A DNA stretch of 64,000 bases from Pseudobdellovibrionaceae bacterium (GCA_020635075.1 JACKAM010000003.1:248001-312000), one strand, 5' to 3'; positions 1 through 8,122 are shown, numbered from the stretch's first letter. Made by a program: numbers and translations. Notes: generated by a model not told the origin, from the sequence alone.

Positions 1-498
1 GTTGGTGCGCAAAAAAATGGGCGCCTGGGAGTTGGACAAATGGGCCACCTCAGACCAATGTTCACCCAGCTCTTCCGTGCCCTTTTCCCACAACCAATCA
101 GGATAGGACTCCCGTGTCGCCCCGGCGGGCGCTGTCTCCCACAACTCAATGACTCTACCCGCATCGGCCGACCAACCTTCGTCGTGAAAAGGAGTCAGGT
201 CGAATCCATGAATGGAAAACCAGGCCACCAGGACCTGTCGAAATTCCTCCTCGGAAACCTGCCCCTGAATGTGGACCTCCGGGAGACCGGCAGCCCACCT
301 GAGCCTCCGCCACCAGCGAACGGTTTCATAGAAGGTCTCGGCAAAAAACCGTCGATCCCTACCGCCCATTTTCTTGTTTTCTTTAAAGTGCCTCTCCAGC
401 ACTTTGTCCGCGTAGTAACCGCCATTAAAAGTGTCGTTGAGAACTTTGATGAGCCCGTAGAGCCAGGGCCGGTGCAGTCGTGGTTGGGGGGAATTCAT
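1..498 (-). CDS. RsmB/NOL1-NOP2-Sun type rRNA m5C methyltransferase, N-terminal part (cut by window edge)
   Basis: A 166-codon frame without a stop runs off the left edge, so only the N-terminal part is present. The start is the ATG at 498, preceded by AAGG. The protein opens with a helical segment containing GGYYADKVLERHF and a GGRDRRFFAETFYETVRWW stretch, which resembles the NusB-like RNA-binding domain of RsmB-family 16S rRNA cytosine-5 methyltransferases. It then has a PDWLWEKGTEELGEHW segment followed by a Leu-Arg-Thr-Asn motif, the usual bridge into the catalytic domain. The SAM-binding and catalytic cysteine motifs would lie left of position 1. It starts 9 bp after the barrel gene at 508-1188 and is probably co-transcribed with it. 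An rRNA methyltransferase is likely; the exact target cytosine cannot be judged. Confidence 0.75.
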   Translation of the reverse strand, partial: MNSPQPRLHRPWLYGLIKVLNDTFNGGYYADKVLERHFKENKKMGGRDRRFFAETFYETVRWWRRLRWAAGLPEVHIQGQVSEEEFRQVLVAWFSIHGFDLTPFHDEGWSADAGRVIELWETAPAGATRESYPDWLWEKGTEELGEHWSEVAHLSNSQAPIFLRTN

Positions 499-507
499 TT
501 GTGGCCT

Positions 508-1188
508 TTAGAAATTAAACACCGTACCCACGGCGGCAAAAACGCCGTTGTACTGGCCATCACTGAGCAGGTGAATGTGATTTTTTAGACCGGCTTCCAC
601 TGTCAAACCAGCACTGCCAAGTAACTCAAAAAACCTCACCCCAGTGATCAATTGATAATCAAAGGAAATAGAGCCCTCATCATCGATCTGTTTAAAATAG
701 ATTCCCAGTCCCGCGCCAGCGCCAAAATAAAGAGGAAATCCGCTGTTGGCATCGGGAAAAGTCACCACCGGCATGAGGCTCATCTTGAGGGGCTTCCCCT
801 CTTTAAGTTTGTATGTGTTGAAATCCACCCTCAGATACAAATCCATGGAGTTGACCCACTCGCCAATTCGGTAGGTCACACCCGCCGTCAACTTACCTGC
901 ATCTTTATTGTCCCTACTTCCCCACTTATAGACGTCGTCGTCCAAATATGTACCGACGTGGAGAGCCAGAACACGAGGTCCCCCTGCTTGGGCAGGAGAT
1001 CGACCTGAACCCCGATCATCCACTTCAATCACGGGTTGGGGATTCACCTTTTTGCGGTCAGCAAAGTACTTACTGGCAGCTTTCTTGCCTGTTTGCCGTT
1101 CGCCACCCTGAGCCCGGTGCCCATAGCCAATGCCTACCAGCAGCATAAGACAGAAAGACAAACAACAGAGGTGGGCCGATCGCTTCAT
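508..1188 (-). CDS. Small outer-membrane beta-barrel-like secreted protein
   Basis: The family is not recognised. A Sec signal peptide (a basic MKR start, then a hydrophobic stretch of about 15 residues ending near GHRAQG) precedes a mature part of about 200 residues. That part is rich in alternating aromatic and Gly segments such as LYFGAGAGLGIYF and ends in Phe, as outer-membrane barrels do. The ATG at 1188, after GGGG, is preferred because it begins directly at the signal peptide; the frame stays open to 1263. The gene lies just upstream of the rRNA methyltransferase on the same strand and diverges from nrdR. A small outer-membrane barrel is an inference from the signal peptide, the strand-like pattern and the C-terminal Phe. 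Confidence 0.55.
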   Translation of the reverse strand: MKRSAHLCCLSFCLMLLVGIGYGHRAQGGERQTGKKAASKYFADRKKVNPQPVIEVDDRGSGRSPAQAGGPRVLALHVGTYLDDDVYKWGSRDNKDAGKLTAGVTYRIGEWVNSMDLYLRVDFNTYKLKEGKPLKMSLMPVVTFPDANSGFPLYFGAGAGLGIYFKQIDDEGSISFDYQLITGVRFFELLGSAGLTVEAGLKNHIHLLSDGQYNGVFAAVGTVFNF

Positions 1189-1350
1189 AGCCCCATTGTC
1201 TGTAAAATCCCTTTTGGGTTCAATGAGATTTTGCCCCGTGGCAATCTTTGCCAAGAGCGACAACCATCGGAAATCACGAGGACAGGCGCCTTGACCCGGG
1301 GGGCAAACTGATTTAATCCTGACCGCCTATTTAGGGGAAGGAATGCATCA

Positions 1351-1806
1351 ATGAACTGCCCACAGTGTGATCACCCGGAAAGCCGGGTTCTCGATACGCG
1401 CATCCAAAAGGAAGGGGACATCCGTCGGCGAAGGGAATGCCTGCAGTGCAAGTACCGCTTCACCACCTCGGAAGCCATCCTCTCCACCTACCCCATGATC
1501 GTAAAGAAAGACGGCCGGCGCGAGCAATTCTCCAAAGAGAAGCTCCAACGCGGCATTCAGCGCGCCTGCCAAAAGAGACCCATCAGTCTGTCTCAGATCG
1601 AACACGTGGTGGACAAAATCGCCAAGGCCGTAATGGAGGCGAGCGACAAGGAAGTGCCAGCGGAGTTTGTTGGTCAACAGGTCGTACGCGAATTACGCAC
1701 CCTGGATCATGTGGCCTATGTCCGATTTGCCAGTGTCTACCGCACCTTTCAGGATATCCAGGAATTTGTTGATAGCCTTGAGCGCGAAACGCAGGCCGAG
1801 GTATGA
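1351..1806 (+). CDS. nrdR: NrdR transcriptional repressor of ribonucleotide reductase genes
   Basis: This 151-residue protein has full NrdR length. A four-cysteine zinc ribbon (C3, C6, C30, C33) carries the DTR and RRRREC motifs around it, and an ATP-cone domain fills the rest (about residues 47-137, starting near MIVKKDGRREQF). NrdR binds NrdR boxes upstream of ribonucleotide reductase genes and senses dATP/ATP. An AGGGGAAGGA Shine-Dalgarno region precedes the ATG. A TTGACC hexamer at 1291-1296 with TTTAAT at 1312-1317 could be a promoter, though its 15-bp spacing is short. The gene heads a cluster: nusB overlaps its stop by 4 bp. The nrdR-nusB pairing is common in Proteobacteria, although the ribE/ribH genes often seen between them are absent here. 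Confidence 0.95.
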   Translation: MNCPQCDHPESRVLDTRIQKEGDIRRRRECLQCKYRFTTSEAILSTYPMIVKKDGRREQFSKEKLQRGIQRACQKRPISLSQIEHVVDKIAKAVMEASDKEVPAEFVGQQVVRELRTLDHVAYVRFASVYRTFQDIQEFVDSLERETQAEV

Positions 1807-2222
1807 AGCCTGCGCCCTCCCGTCGCCAGTCCCGTGAATTGGTCCTCCAGGTTTTGTTTCAGCAGGAGTTCGCTCCTGGGCTGGATTTTCACGCCGGACT
1901 GGAGAGCTTTAAGAGTAGCTTTACAGCACCCGTAGAAGTCTGGGAATACGCCGAGGTCTTGCTCAAAGGCATTAGTGATCAGCGCGAACATATCGACCAG
2001 ATGATTGAATCCCACGCCAGCAACTGGACAGTGGCGCGCATGGCCTTGGTGGATCTCAACCTCATGCGCATTGCCGTGTTTGAGATACGCCTGGCGGAAG
2101 AGAAGATTCCTCCAGCCATTGCCATCAATGAAGCCGTTGAATTGACGAAGAAATACGGCACCAACGAATCCGCAAAATTTGTAAACGGCATTTTGGATCA
2201 AGTGGCCCAATCCGAAGCTTGA
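1803..2222 (+). CDS. nusB: Transcription antitermination factor NusB
   Basis: This 139-residue helical protein shows the NusB pattern: SRRQSRELVLQVLFQQEF at the N-terminus, an INEAVELTKKYG segment and the final FVNGILDQVA. NusB binds boxA RNA with NusE (S10) and supports rRNA antitermination. Its ATG overlaps the nrdR stop (ATGA), so the two are probably translationally coupled. The next gene begins 31 bp downstream on the same strand. Length and motif order match the family; nothing looks truncated. Confidence 0.93.
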   Translation: MKPAPSRRQSRELVLQVLFQQEFAPGLDFHAGLESFKSSFTAPVEVWEYAEVLLKGISDQREHIDQMIESHASNWTVARMALVDLNLMRIAVFEIRLAEEKIPPAIAINEAVELTKKYGTNESAKFVNGILDQVAQSEA

Positions 2223-2253
2223 CCCGACTGCCAAAACCGAATGTGATAGATTT

Positions 2254-2727
2254 ATGGCCATTCAAAAACTTTCACAGGCTGGAGCATTTGGGGCGGGATC
2301 TGACCTGTGGGTCTTACCCCAGGTTGAAGTCTCTCAGTGGGCGCGAAAAATTGACTGGTATTTGAACTTTCAGATCTCTCGGGCCAAGAGCCACACGCCC
2401 CGCAAACCAAATACCGAACTCAATGAAATCCTCGTCGAAAATGAACTCACCTTTGTTAAGTACGCAAGGGAGGAGCAAAATCGACCATTGCTTGTCGCCA
2501 GTCACTCTCACCTGCCCAACGAAATGACCATGGAAGTTCCCTATAAGGACGAGGCTAAAGGCTGGGTTGAAATTGTGCATCGCAATTGGGATCAACTCAA
2601 ACGCCCTAATCTCAGGGTGTTTTTGCCACCAGGACTGTCTATGGACGAATTCATTCAGGCCTGGCCCGAACCACAAACCTCAGTGGATATAACCCTGGTC
2701 AGCGAGGTTGTTTCGGGAAATAATTAA
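2254..2727 (+). CDS. Hypothetical protein between nusB and ppsR (157 aa)
   Basis: I do not recognise a family. The protein is soluble, with no signal peptide or membrane segment. It carries a Trp/Tyr-rich N-terminal part (ARKIDWYLNF), a charged centre and a C-terminal part with PPGLSMDEFIQAWP. The stretch LVASHSHLPNEMTMEVPYKD suggests a beta-rich fold. No convincing Shine-Dalgarno precedes the ATG at 2254, so initiation may depend on coupling or be weak. It lies in the nrdR-nusB-ppsR cluster on the same strand, with short gaps on either side. The conserved setting suggests a housekeeping role, but the sequence gives no function. Confidence 0.7.
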   Translation: MAIQKLSQAGAFGAGSDLWVLPQVEVSQWARKIDWYLNFQISRAKSHTPRKPNTELNEILVENELTFVKYAREEQNRPLLVASHSHLPNEMTMEVPYKDEAKGWVEIVHRNWDQLKRPNLRVFLPPGLSMDEFIQAWPEPQTSVDITLVSEVVSGNN

Positions 2728-2772
2728 CAGACGGGATCTTGTGGAACCCGCTGTTTTCCTGGAGTGACCTCT

Positions 2773-3432
2773 ATGCTCGAACGAGAAATTCCAAAACGTC
2801 GCCTCAGCTCTCGGTCGGCCAGCAACTGGACCACTCCTCGCCTGCGTCAGTTGTTTCAACACTTTCAAACTGTCGAGGAAAAACTCGGTGCCTGGCTGGA
2901 AAAAGACAGCGAGGAACAACAGCAGCAGGCGAAGGAAACCCTTCAGCAAATGCATTCCTTTCAGGTCGATCAAAATCTCTCATTGGTGAAGGCCCTCGTT
3001 CCTGATTTGAGTTTAAGTGGTCGGGACGTTCCATCTCTGGTGCTGGAAAACTTGGTGCCCTTTTTCGATGCGGGATTCTTGTTGAAGTCCCGAGGAGGGC
3101 AAAAGCCAAACCTGGAACAATTCTTTTTTCGTGGAGTGGTTTTTCCACTTCCCAAAGAGGGCATAGCATACAGCCGCCCACTTCCCCAGCCGGGACCCTC
3201 GCTGATAAAGAGTATGGCTGCCGGCAAATGGTTAACTCAAAGTGGATTTTCTTTTCTTCAAGTCGATTCGGATGCAGAGGCCTTTTTGCTTCAACCACTC
3301 CCCAGAGTTTACTTTGTTCTGATTTCTTCAATTGCCGGACCCTGGCGCCAGGATCATCTAAGGCAGGCCCAAAGACTCATCAATAATGCCTTCGATGGTT
3401 ATCAGGAAACCAAAGAGGAACCTCTAAAATGA
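2773..3432 (+). CDS. Hypothetical protein upstream of ppsR (219 aa)
   Basis: No family is recognised. The ATG at 2773 follows GGAG at 2761-2764 with good spacing; a GTG at 2764 in the same frame is the alternative. The N-terminal 20 residues are basic (EREIPKRRLSSRS). Residues of about 35-65 are rich in Glu and Gln and likely form a helix or coiled coil (EEQQQQAKETLQQM). The C-terminal half is hydrophobic and strand-like. There is no signal peptide. Its stop overlaps the ppsR start by 4 bp, which implies coupled translation with the dikinase regulator, so a link to that regulator or a shared expression need is plausible but unproven. Confidence 0.7.
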   Translation: MLEREIPKRRLSSRSASNWTTPRLRQLFQHFQTVEEKLGAWLEKDSEEQQQQAKETLQQMHSFQVDQNLSLVKALVPDLSLSGRDVPSLVLENLVPFFDAGFLLKSRGGQKPNLEQFFFRGVVFPLPKEGIAYSRPLPQPGPSLIKSMAAGKWLTQSGFSFLQVDSDAEAFLLQPLPRVYFVLISSIAGPWRQDHLRQAQRLINNAFDGYQETKEEPLK

Positions 3433-4274
3433 GTCGGGTGCAAGGGACGATCTATATTATTTCTGACGGCACGGGCGAAACTGCGGCCACCATGGTGCGG
3501 GCGGCCTTGGTTCATTTCCACGACAAAGAAATCAATATTGTTCGCTGTAAGAACGTGCGCACTGAAGAGCAAATTGAAAATCTCATGGGCGAGGTGTTCG
3601 ACAAGAAAGGCCTGGTCGCCCATACGGTAGTGAGCAATTCCATGCGCAAAAAGATTTTGGAATCTGCTTCGGAAAAGGGCATCCCCGCCATTGATCTACT
3701 CGGCCCCATGATGAATCTTCTCGACGACTATTTTGGCGGCACCCAGGGTCAGGACGCCAAGGTGGGTCTGCTGCGGACGGTGGACGAAAGGTACTTCAAA
3801 CGCATCGAGGCCATCGAGTACACGGTTAAGCATGACGATGGCAAACTACTGACGGATTTAGACCAGGCCGATATCGTTTTGGTCGGCATCAGCCGTACCA
3901 GCAAAACCCCGCTGTCAATTTTTATGAGCCACAAGGGCTGGAAGGTGGCCAACATTCCCTTGGTCGTGGGCACTCCCCTGCCAGAAGAATTATTTAAGAT
4001 CGACCAACGCAAAATCGTCGGCCTGATGATTGATCATGACAGCCTGTTGCGCATCCGCCGTAAACGTTTGGAAAAGTTTGGCCAGGACCCGGGGGGCGAA
4101 TATGCCAGCCTCAAATACATTGAAAAGGAAATGGAATACGCCCAGGAACTTTTCAAAAAAAATCGCAAATGGCCTGTCCTTAACGTCACCGACCGCGCCA
4201 TGGAAGAAACCGCCGCTGAAATCATCCGCATCGTCGCCTCCCGCATGGATCTCCCCTACGACCAAATGCTGTAA
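3429..4274 (+). CDS. ppsR: Pyruvate phosphate dikinase / PEP synthase regulatory protein
   Basis: This 281-residue protein belongs to the bifunctional kinase/pyrophosphorylase family (DUF299, PpsR/PDRP), which switches PEP synthase or pyruvate phosphate dikinase off by ADP-dependent Thr phosphorylation and on by phosphate-dependent dephosphorylation. Family marks are the opening YIISDGTGETA, the nucleotide-binding GISRTSKTP (residues 153-161), the NIPLVVGTPLPEELF stretch and RRKRLEKFG near residue 210. Length matches the family. It is the last gene of the nrdR-nusB cluster and overlaps the previous gene by 4 bp. Its stop codon lies inside an AAAAAGGTTC copy that is repeated at the start of the long hairpin just downstream. 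Which dikinase it regulates cannot be told, since none is in the window. Confidence 0.92.
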   Translation: MSRVQGTIYIISDGTGETAATMVRAALVHFHDKEINIVRCKNVRTEEQIENLMGEVFDKKGLVAHTVVSNSMRKKILESASEKGIPAIDLLGPMMNLLDDYFGGTQGQDAKVGLLRTVDERYFKRIEAIEYTVKHDDGKLLTDLDQADIVLVGISRTSKTPLSIFMSHKGWKVANIPLVVGTPLPEELFKIDQRKIVGLMIDHDSLLRIRRKRLEKFGQDPGGEYASLKYIEKEMEYAQELFKKNRKWPVLNVTDRAMEETAAEIIRIVASRMDLPYDQML

Positions 4275-4285
4275 AAAGGTTCTAT

Positions 4286-4385
4286 AAAAAGGTTCCAGGT
4301 CCTCAAGTGATATGCGCAGTCCCAATTTCATTCTTGAGACCGAGATTGGGACTGCGCATATCACTTGAGGACCTGGAACCTTTTT
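4286..4385. terminator. Very long perfect hairpin (41-bp arms), bidirectional terminator position
   Basis: The left arm (4286-4326) and right arm (4345-4385) are perfect reverse complements over 41 bp, separated by an 18-base loop. It sits between the convergent ppsR and yciO-like genes. The arms end in A5 and T5, so each strand gives a stem followed by a U-run. That fits a bidirectional intrinsic terminator, although the stem is several times the usual length. The first ten bases, AAAAAGGTTC, also occur once more at 4273-4282, across the ppsR stop codon. The outer arm pattern AAAAGGTnCCnGGT recurs in the hairpin at 10423-10511. Confidence 0.8.
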
Positions 4386-4394
4386 TCCATCTCC

Positions 4395-4429
4395 GATATC
4401 GGATATCTGATATCTGATATCCGATATCC
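4395..4429. repeat. Heptamer tandem repeat (GATATCn)x5
   Basis: Five consecutive 7-bp units of the form GATATC plus one base (G, T, T, C, C) fill 4395-4429. Because GATATC is its own reverse complement, the array is also nearly palindromic. It lies between the long hairpin and the stop codon of the yciO-like gene at 4434. Its role is unknown; slippage-prone repeat or a protein-binding array are both possible. Confidence 0.85.
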
Positions 4430-4433
4430 GAGT

Positions 4434-5054
4434 TTAAAACTCCCCCGCCCCTTCCCTCAGCACTTCCGGCTCGCCATTAATAAAGCTGACGATGGTGCTG
4501 GGCCCGGCGAATTCGTAATCGCTGGGGTCGAGAATCATGGCCAACTGATGGCCAATGCTCTCTTCAATCAAGTATCCGTAGATCTCGATGGAGTCATCAC
4601 TGATCCCCAGCATTTCAAGGGTGACGTTGGAAGAAAGCAAGGCATTGTCGTGCACGCGAATCAGCTCCTGTACCAAGCGATTGGGAGGAAAGCGAATACC
4701 GATTTCATGATCCTTTTTTGAGGCCTTAAGGTGTTTAGTAATTGTCTTTTCGGCTTCAAAGATAAAAGTGTAATGCCCGGGAATCTTGTTCTTGATGAGA
4801 CGAAATACTTCTGTCGAGATGCGCGCCAGATGGGAGGCCCTCGAAACGGCATCGCAAAGCAAACTAAAGTGCTTTTCCGCATCGGCTTTGCGCATTTGAT
4901 AGAGTTTTTCCACTCCAATTTTATGAAAAGGATCGCAGACCAAAACCCAATTGGTGTCCGTCGGCAGACACACCAATTGCCCCTCTTTTAGGGCATTCGA
5001 GGCCTTCTGCAAAATCCTCGTGTCCGGGTTTTGGGCAATCACATATTCAATCAA
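4434..5054 (-). CDS. YciO/Sua5/YrdC-domain protein
   Basis: This 206-residue protein spans a single YrdC-like domain. The opening GQLVCLPTDTNWVLVCDP corresponds to the PTDT nucleotide/threonine-binding region, and IPGHYTFIFEA, IGIRFPPN and the terminal STIVSF...VLREGAGEF follow in family order. The central stretch (YQMRKADAEKHFSLLC) resembles YciO more than TsaC, which has a KxR...KPL signature. TsaC/Sua5 makes threonylcarbamoyl-AMP for tRNA t6A; YciO paralogues are less well understood. It follows the LysR gene on the same strand after 23 bp, suggesting an operon. An RNA- or nucleotide-related role is likely; a direct t6A role is uncertain. Confidence 0.82.
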   Translation of the reverse strand: MIEYVIAQNPDTRILQKASNALKEGQLVCLPTDTNWVLVCDPFHKIGVEKLYQMRKADAEKHFSLLCDAVSRASHLARISTEVFRLIKNKIPGHYTFIFEAEKTITKHLKASKKDHEIGIRFPPNRLVQELIRVHDNALLSSNVTLEMLGISDDSIEIYGYLIEESIGHQLAMILDPSDYEFAGPSTIVSFINGEPEVLREGAGEF

Positions 5055-5077
5055 GACTAAGCCCTACTTTTTGAATC

Positions 5078-5980
5078 CTACTTGATTCCCTGTTGCTGGA
5101 GGGCTCGATAAAAGACGTCGACCATCGGTTCGATCTCTGAGCCCTTTTGCGAGTAGAGATTCACATTCACCATGTATTTGACTTCCTCGATTTCGATCTG
5201 AGTCATGCGATTGGTCTTCACCTGCTTGCGAATACTATGGGCAGGCAAAAAGCCCCAGCCTAAGCCAGATTCAATGACCCGCTTAAGAGTGCCCACATTG
5301 TCGGATTCAAACACGGTGACTGGGTTCACGCCCGCCTCTTGCAGCTTCTTTTCCACCATCATGCGAAATGAGGGGTACTTTTCGGAAAAGGAAATAATCG
5401 GCCGAGTGGCAAAGTCTTTGACTTCAATGTGATTGGGAATGGAAGTATCACGACCAGAACCCACCAGCCACATCTCATCTTTAAACAAGAATCTCTTGTC
5501 GAAGTGCTCGAACTCGATGCCATACTCTTTTTTGAGGTCAGGTAAGATGGCGATGTTGACGTTTTTGTTTCTCATCTCACTGATGATCTTCTCACCCGAT
5601 CCATAGACGAGCTTGATCTGTAGTCGCGAATTGTGCTTCAGGAACATCCCGACAATCGGGCTGATCATATACAAGCCTAGCGAGTTGAGAGTTCCAATCT
5701 TCAGGTATCCCGACATCTCCTGGGACATGGTTTTAATCGCCACTTCAGCCTGTTGGGTGAGAAACAAAATTCTTTTGGCATAATCGTAGAGCATCTGCCC
5801 TTGCAGTGTTGGCTTGACCTGGCGCACTCCCCGTACCAATAGGTCCACTGCCAACTCCTCCTCCAAATTGCGAATCTGCTGACTGACAGCCGGTTGAGTG
5901 AGAAACAATTTGTCGGCTGCTGCCGTCATGCTGCCTTCACTGAGAACGGTACAAAACGTGGTGAGTTGTTGCAGGTTCAT
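5078..5980 (-). CDS. LysR-family transcriptional regulator
   Basis: A 300-residue protein with the typical two-part layout. The winged helix-turn-helix occupies residues 1-60 (MNLQQLTTFCTVLSEGSMTA, then TQPAVSQQIRNLEEEL). It is followed by a periplasmic-binding-like effector domain from about residue 90 (YLKIGTLNSLGLYMISPIV). The ATG at 5980 follows GGAGG by 5 bases; a GTG at 5992 is the longer alternative. It is the first gene of a likely two-gene unit with the yciO-like gene and diverges from the protease at 6350 across about 370 bp. A dyad ATAA-N7-TTAT at 6030-6044 upstream has LysR-box character and could be its own operator. Its effector and targets are not evident. Confidence 0.92.
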   Translation of the reverse strand: MNLQQLTTFCTVLSEGSMTAAADKLFLTQPAVSQQIRNLEEELAVDLLVRGVRQVKPTLQGQMLYDYAKRILFLTQQAEVAIKTMSQEMSGYLKIGTLNSLGLYMISPIVGMFLKHNSRLQIKLVYGSGEKIISEMRNKNVNIAILPDLKKEYGIEFEHFDKRFLFKDEMWLVGSGRDTSIPNHIEVKDFATRPIISFSEKYPSFRMMVEKKLQEAGVNPVTVFESDNVGTLKRVIESGLGWGFLPAHSIRKQVKTNRMTQIEIEEVKYMVNVNLYSQKGSEIEPMVDVFYRALQQQGIK

Positions 5981-6349
5981 CGATGCCTCCACCTAACTTT
6001 GAGTGCCTACGGAGTTTAACGCCCCTAATATAAGCGATCATTATGCGTCTGTGGAGTGTGCCCTTTACTTTTCTACATAAACCAAATCTAAATAATGCGA
6101 CGAGTTAGTGAAATTAATACGATTTCAACCACTTAGGCCCCTTGTATCGCGCACCCTGACTAAGCAACGAGCAGGAAATAATTACACCAAGGTGCCGTTA
6201 TGGAACTCCTTTGGAATTTTTAACTGCCTGTAATCATGGGTTTTTTCCTATGGACATAAGTCGAGCTTATGGAGACGGTCAAAATTACTTGAATTGAAAA
6301 CTCTCAGCAGATCGAGGAACTATGGTCCCCGGGAACAAGGGGGGGACCG
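5981..6349. promoter_or_regulatory. Divergent intergenic region between lysR and the S8 protease
   Basis: About 370 bp without a supportable gene. It must hold the promoters of both divergent genes. Visible elements are the dyad ATAAGCGATCATTAT at 6030-6044 (a T-N11-A-like LysR box) and AT-rich stretches at 6060-6115. A GGGGGGGACC ribosome binding site lies just before the protease ATG at 6350. No clear -35/-10 pair could be fixed. Confidence 0.4.
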
Positions 6350-8122
6350 ATGAACTTCTGTATCAAGAAGGCAACAAGAAATTCTGTACCAATCATGCTG
6401 GGAGCCGCGCTGGCTCTGGCCCTAACTTCATGCGGAAAATCCGATCTGCGCTCTCATCGTCAGATTCGCAAACATGCACCACAAAACTCCCAAGATGTGG
6501 GCGTGATGGTTCAGGGTGTTGCGGACGAGGATGTGGCCCAGATGTTGGATCAAAACCCAGAGGCTCAGGCCCGGGTGATCAACAGTAAGCACGGCATCTA
6601 TGAGATCTTTAATCTTGAACCTTCCACCCTTCGCGCCGAATGGCCTGAAGCTCAAATTGTGCGCAATCGCTTTTTCCAAACTTTTGAAAACAAGGTCCTT
6701 CCATCTATGGAAGAGCGTATGATGATGCTCGCTGAAACCGTCAATACGGGCGGAGACAAACTTGAGCAGTGTGTGGAAGATCTCAAATCGCCCACTCCAG
6801 AAATTGAAGTCACGCAGTCCTCTGAGGACATCAGCGATCAAGTCATGGATTTAGGAGGCGATTTCACTCTTTCCAGCGGCAAGAGCACAGCCCACCCAGA
6901 CCATCCTTCTGATTTAAAGGTCGGCTGGTTGGTGATGGCTCCTCAGGGCTCCAAAAAAGGGCGAGAGATCTTTTTTGCTCAGTCCATTAAATACCAACCT
7001 GATGCCTATGGAATGTACAACATTTTGATGGTGGTGCAGGACAGTCGTAAAGTTTGCGCCGGCGCCTCTTTTGAAGTGATCGTAACCGGTAACAAGGACT
7101 TTGTTGGTAACGACGTCAATGTCGACGACATTCTTAAGCAATTCGACCGCAAGACATTTACTCACCTCCCTGAAGTTCATGCTGATGAAGCTCAAACAGA
7201 AGCCAAAGGGCAAGGGGTTTTAATTGCCGTGATCGATACCGGCGTGAACTACAATCACGCCGCACTGGTAAAGAACATTTGGACCAACAAGAAGGAAATT
7301 CCTGGAAACAATATCGATGATGATGGCAATGGCCAAATCGACGATATCACCGGCTACGACTTCGTGAATAACGATGGCTCTCCTTATGATGACCAGGGCC
7401 ACGGTAGCCACGTCGCTGGATTGGCCGCGTCCTCCTTCTTCGGATTGGCGCCCAAGGCGCAAATCATGGCCATCAAAGGTTTAGGCCCTGCCGGTGGTGA
7501 CATCGCCAGTATCGTGGGTGGCATCTACTACGCTGTTGATAATGGTGCCAAAGTCCTGAATATGTCCTTCGGTAACTACGGCCCTCCACACCCGGCCATG
7601 GTTCAGGTGATGGACTACGCCGAAGCCAAAGACGTGGTGATATTGGCCGCTGCGGGCAATGGACATCCGACCCTGGGGACTGGATTGGATACTGACAAGG
7701 TGGCTAACTTTCCTTCAGCCCTGCCTCACGACAACATCGTGGCGATAGCCGCTAAGGACACGAAGAACATGTTGGCCCCTTACTCAAACTACGGAATTCA
7801 AACTGTCGATGTGGCGGCTCCAGGTGGTAATGCACCAGACGATGTCATCGTCTCCAGCTTCCTGGACAACCCTGACGATGTGGCCTTTATCGGAATGTCC
7901 GGAACTTCCATGGCCACGCCAATTGTGAGCGGAGTTGCAGCTCTCATGCTGAGCGCCAACCCCACTCTCAAGGCTTCGGATGTGAAAAAGATCCTGATGA
8001 CCAGTGGTCCTCAGGTGCAAGGATTGGATAAGTTTATTAAGTCAGGTCGTAATGTGGACGCCCTGGCTGCAGTGCAAGCTGCAAAAGCAATGCTTCCTTT
8101 GGCAGTGGGAAGCATTCAGTAA
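6350..8122 (+). CDS. Subtilisin-like (S8) serine protease, lipoprotein
   Basis: A 590-residue protein starts with a lipoprotein signal peptide (hydrophobic run, lipobox LTSC, Cys28). The S8 domain fills about residues 285-585. It shows the catalytic triad in the right order: Asp296 in VIDTGV, His351 in GHGSHVAG and Ser520 in GTSMATP, plus the oxyanion Asn region AAAGNG. The roughly 255 residues between the lipid anchor and the S8 domain carry no motif I can name and may be a propeptide or inhibitor-like part. A strong ribosome binding site precedes the ATG, and an intrinsic terminator follows, so it is likely monocistronic. A cell-surface protease working in the periplasm or at the outer membrane is expected. 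Confidence 0.93.
   Translation: MNFCIKKATRNSVPIMLGAALALALTSCGKSDLRSHRQIRKHAPQNSQDVGVMVQGVADEDVAQMLDQNPEAQARVINSKHGIYEIFNLEPSTLRAEWPEAQIVRNRFFQTFENKVLPSMEERMMMLAETVNTGGDKLEQCVEDLKSPTPEIEVTQSSEDISDQVMDLGGDFTLSSGKSTAHPDHPSDLKVGWLVMAPQGSKKGREIFFAQSIKYQPDAYGMYNILMVVQDSRKVCAGASFEVIVTGNKDFVGNDVNVDDILKQFDRKTFTHLPEVHADEAQTEAKGQGVLIAVIDTGVNYNHAALVKNIWTNKKEIPGNNIDDDGNGQIDDITGYDFVNNDGSPYDDQGHGSHVAGLAASSFFGLAPKAQIMAIKGLGPAGGDIASIVGGIYYAVDNGAKVLNMSFGNYGPPHPAMVQVMDYAEAKDVVILAAAGNGHPTLGTGLDTDKVANFPSALPHDNIVAIAAKDTKNMLAPYSNYGIQTVDVAAPGGNAPDDVIVSSFLDNPDDVAFIGMSGTSMATPIVSGVAALMLSANPTLKASDVKKILMTSGPQVQGLDKFIKSGRNVDALAAVQAAKAMLPLAVGSIQ

Noticed and set aside
40..588. 182-codon plus-strand open frame at the left edge
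   Set aside because: It lies antisense to the RsmB-like gene and the end of the barrel gene; composition is Pro/Arg-rich with no motif, typical of a shadow frame.
6030..6044. ATAA-N7-TTAT dyad as a proven LysR operator
   Set aside because: Such AT-rich dyads are common; it is noted only as a possible site in the intergenic entry.
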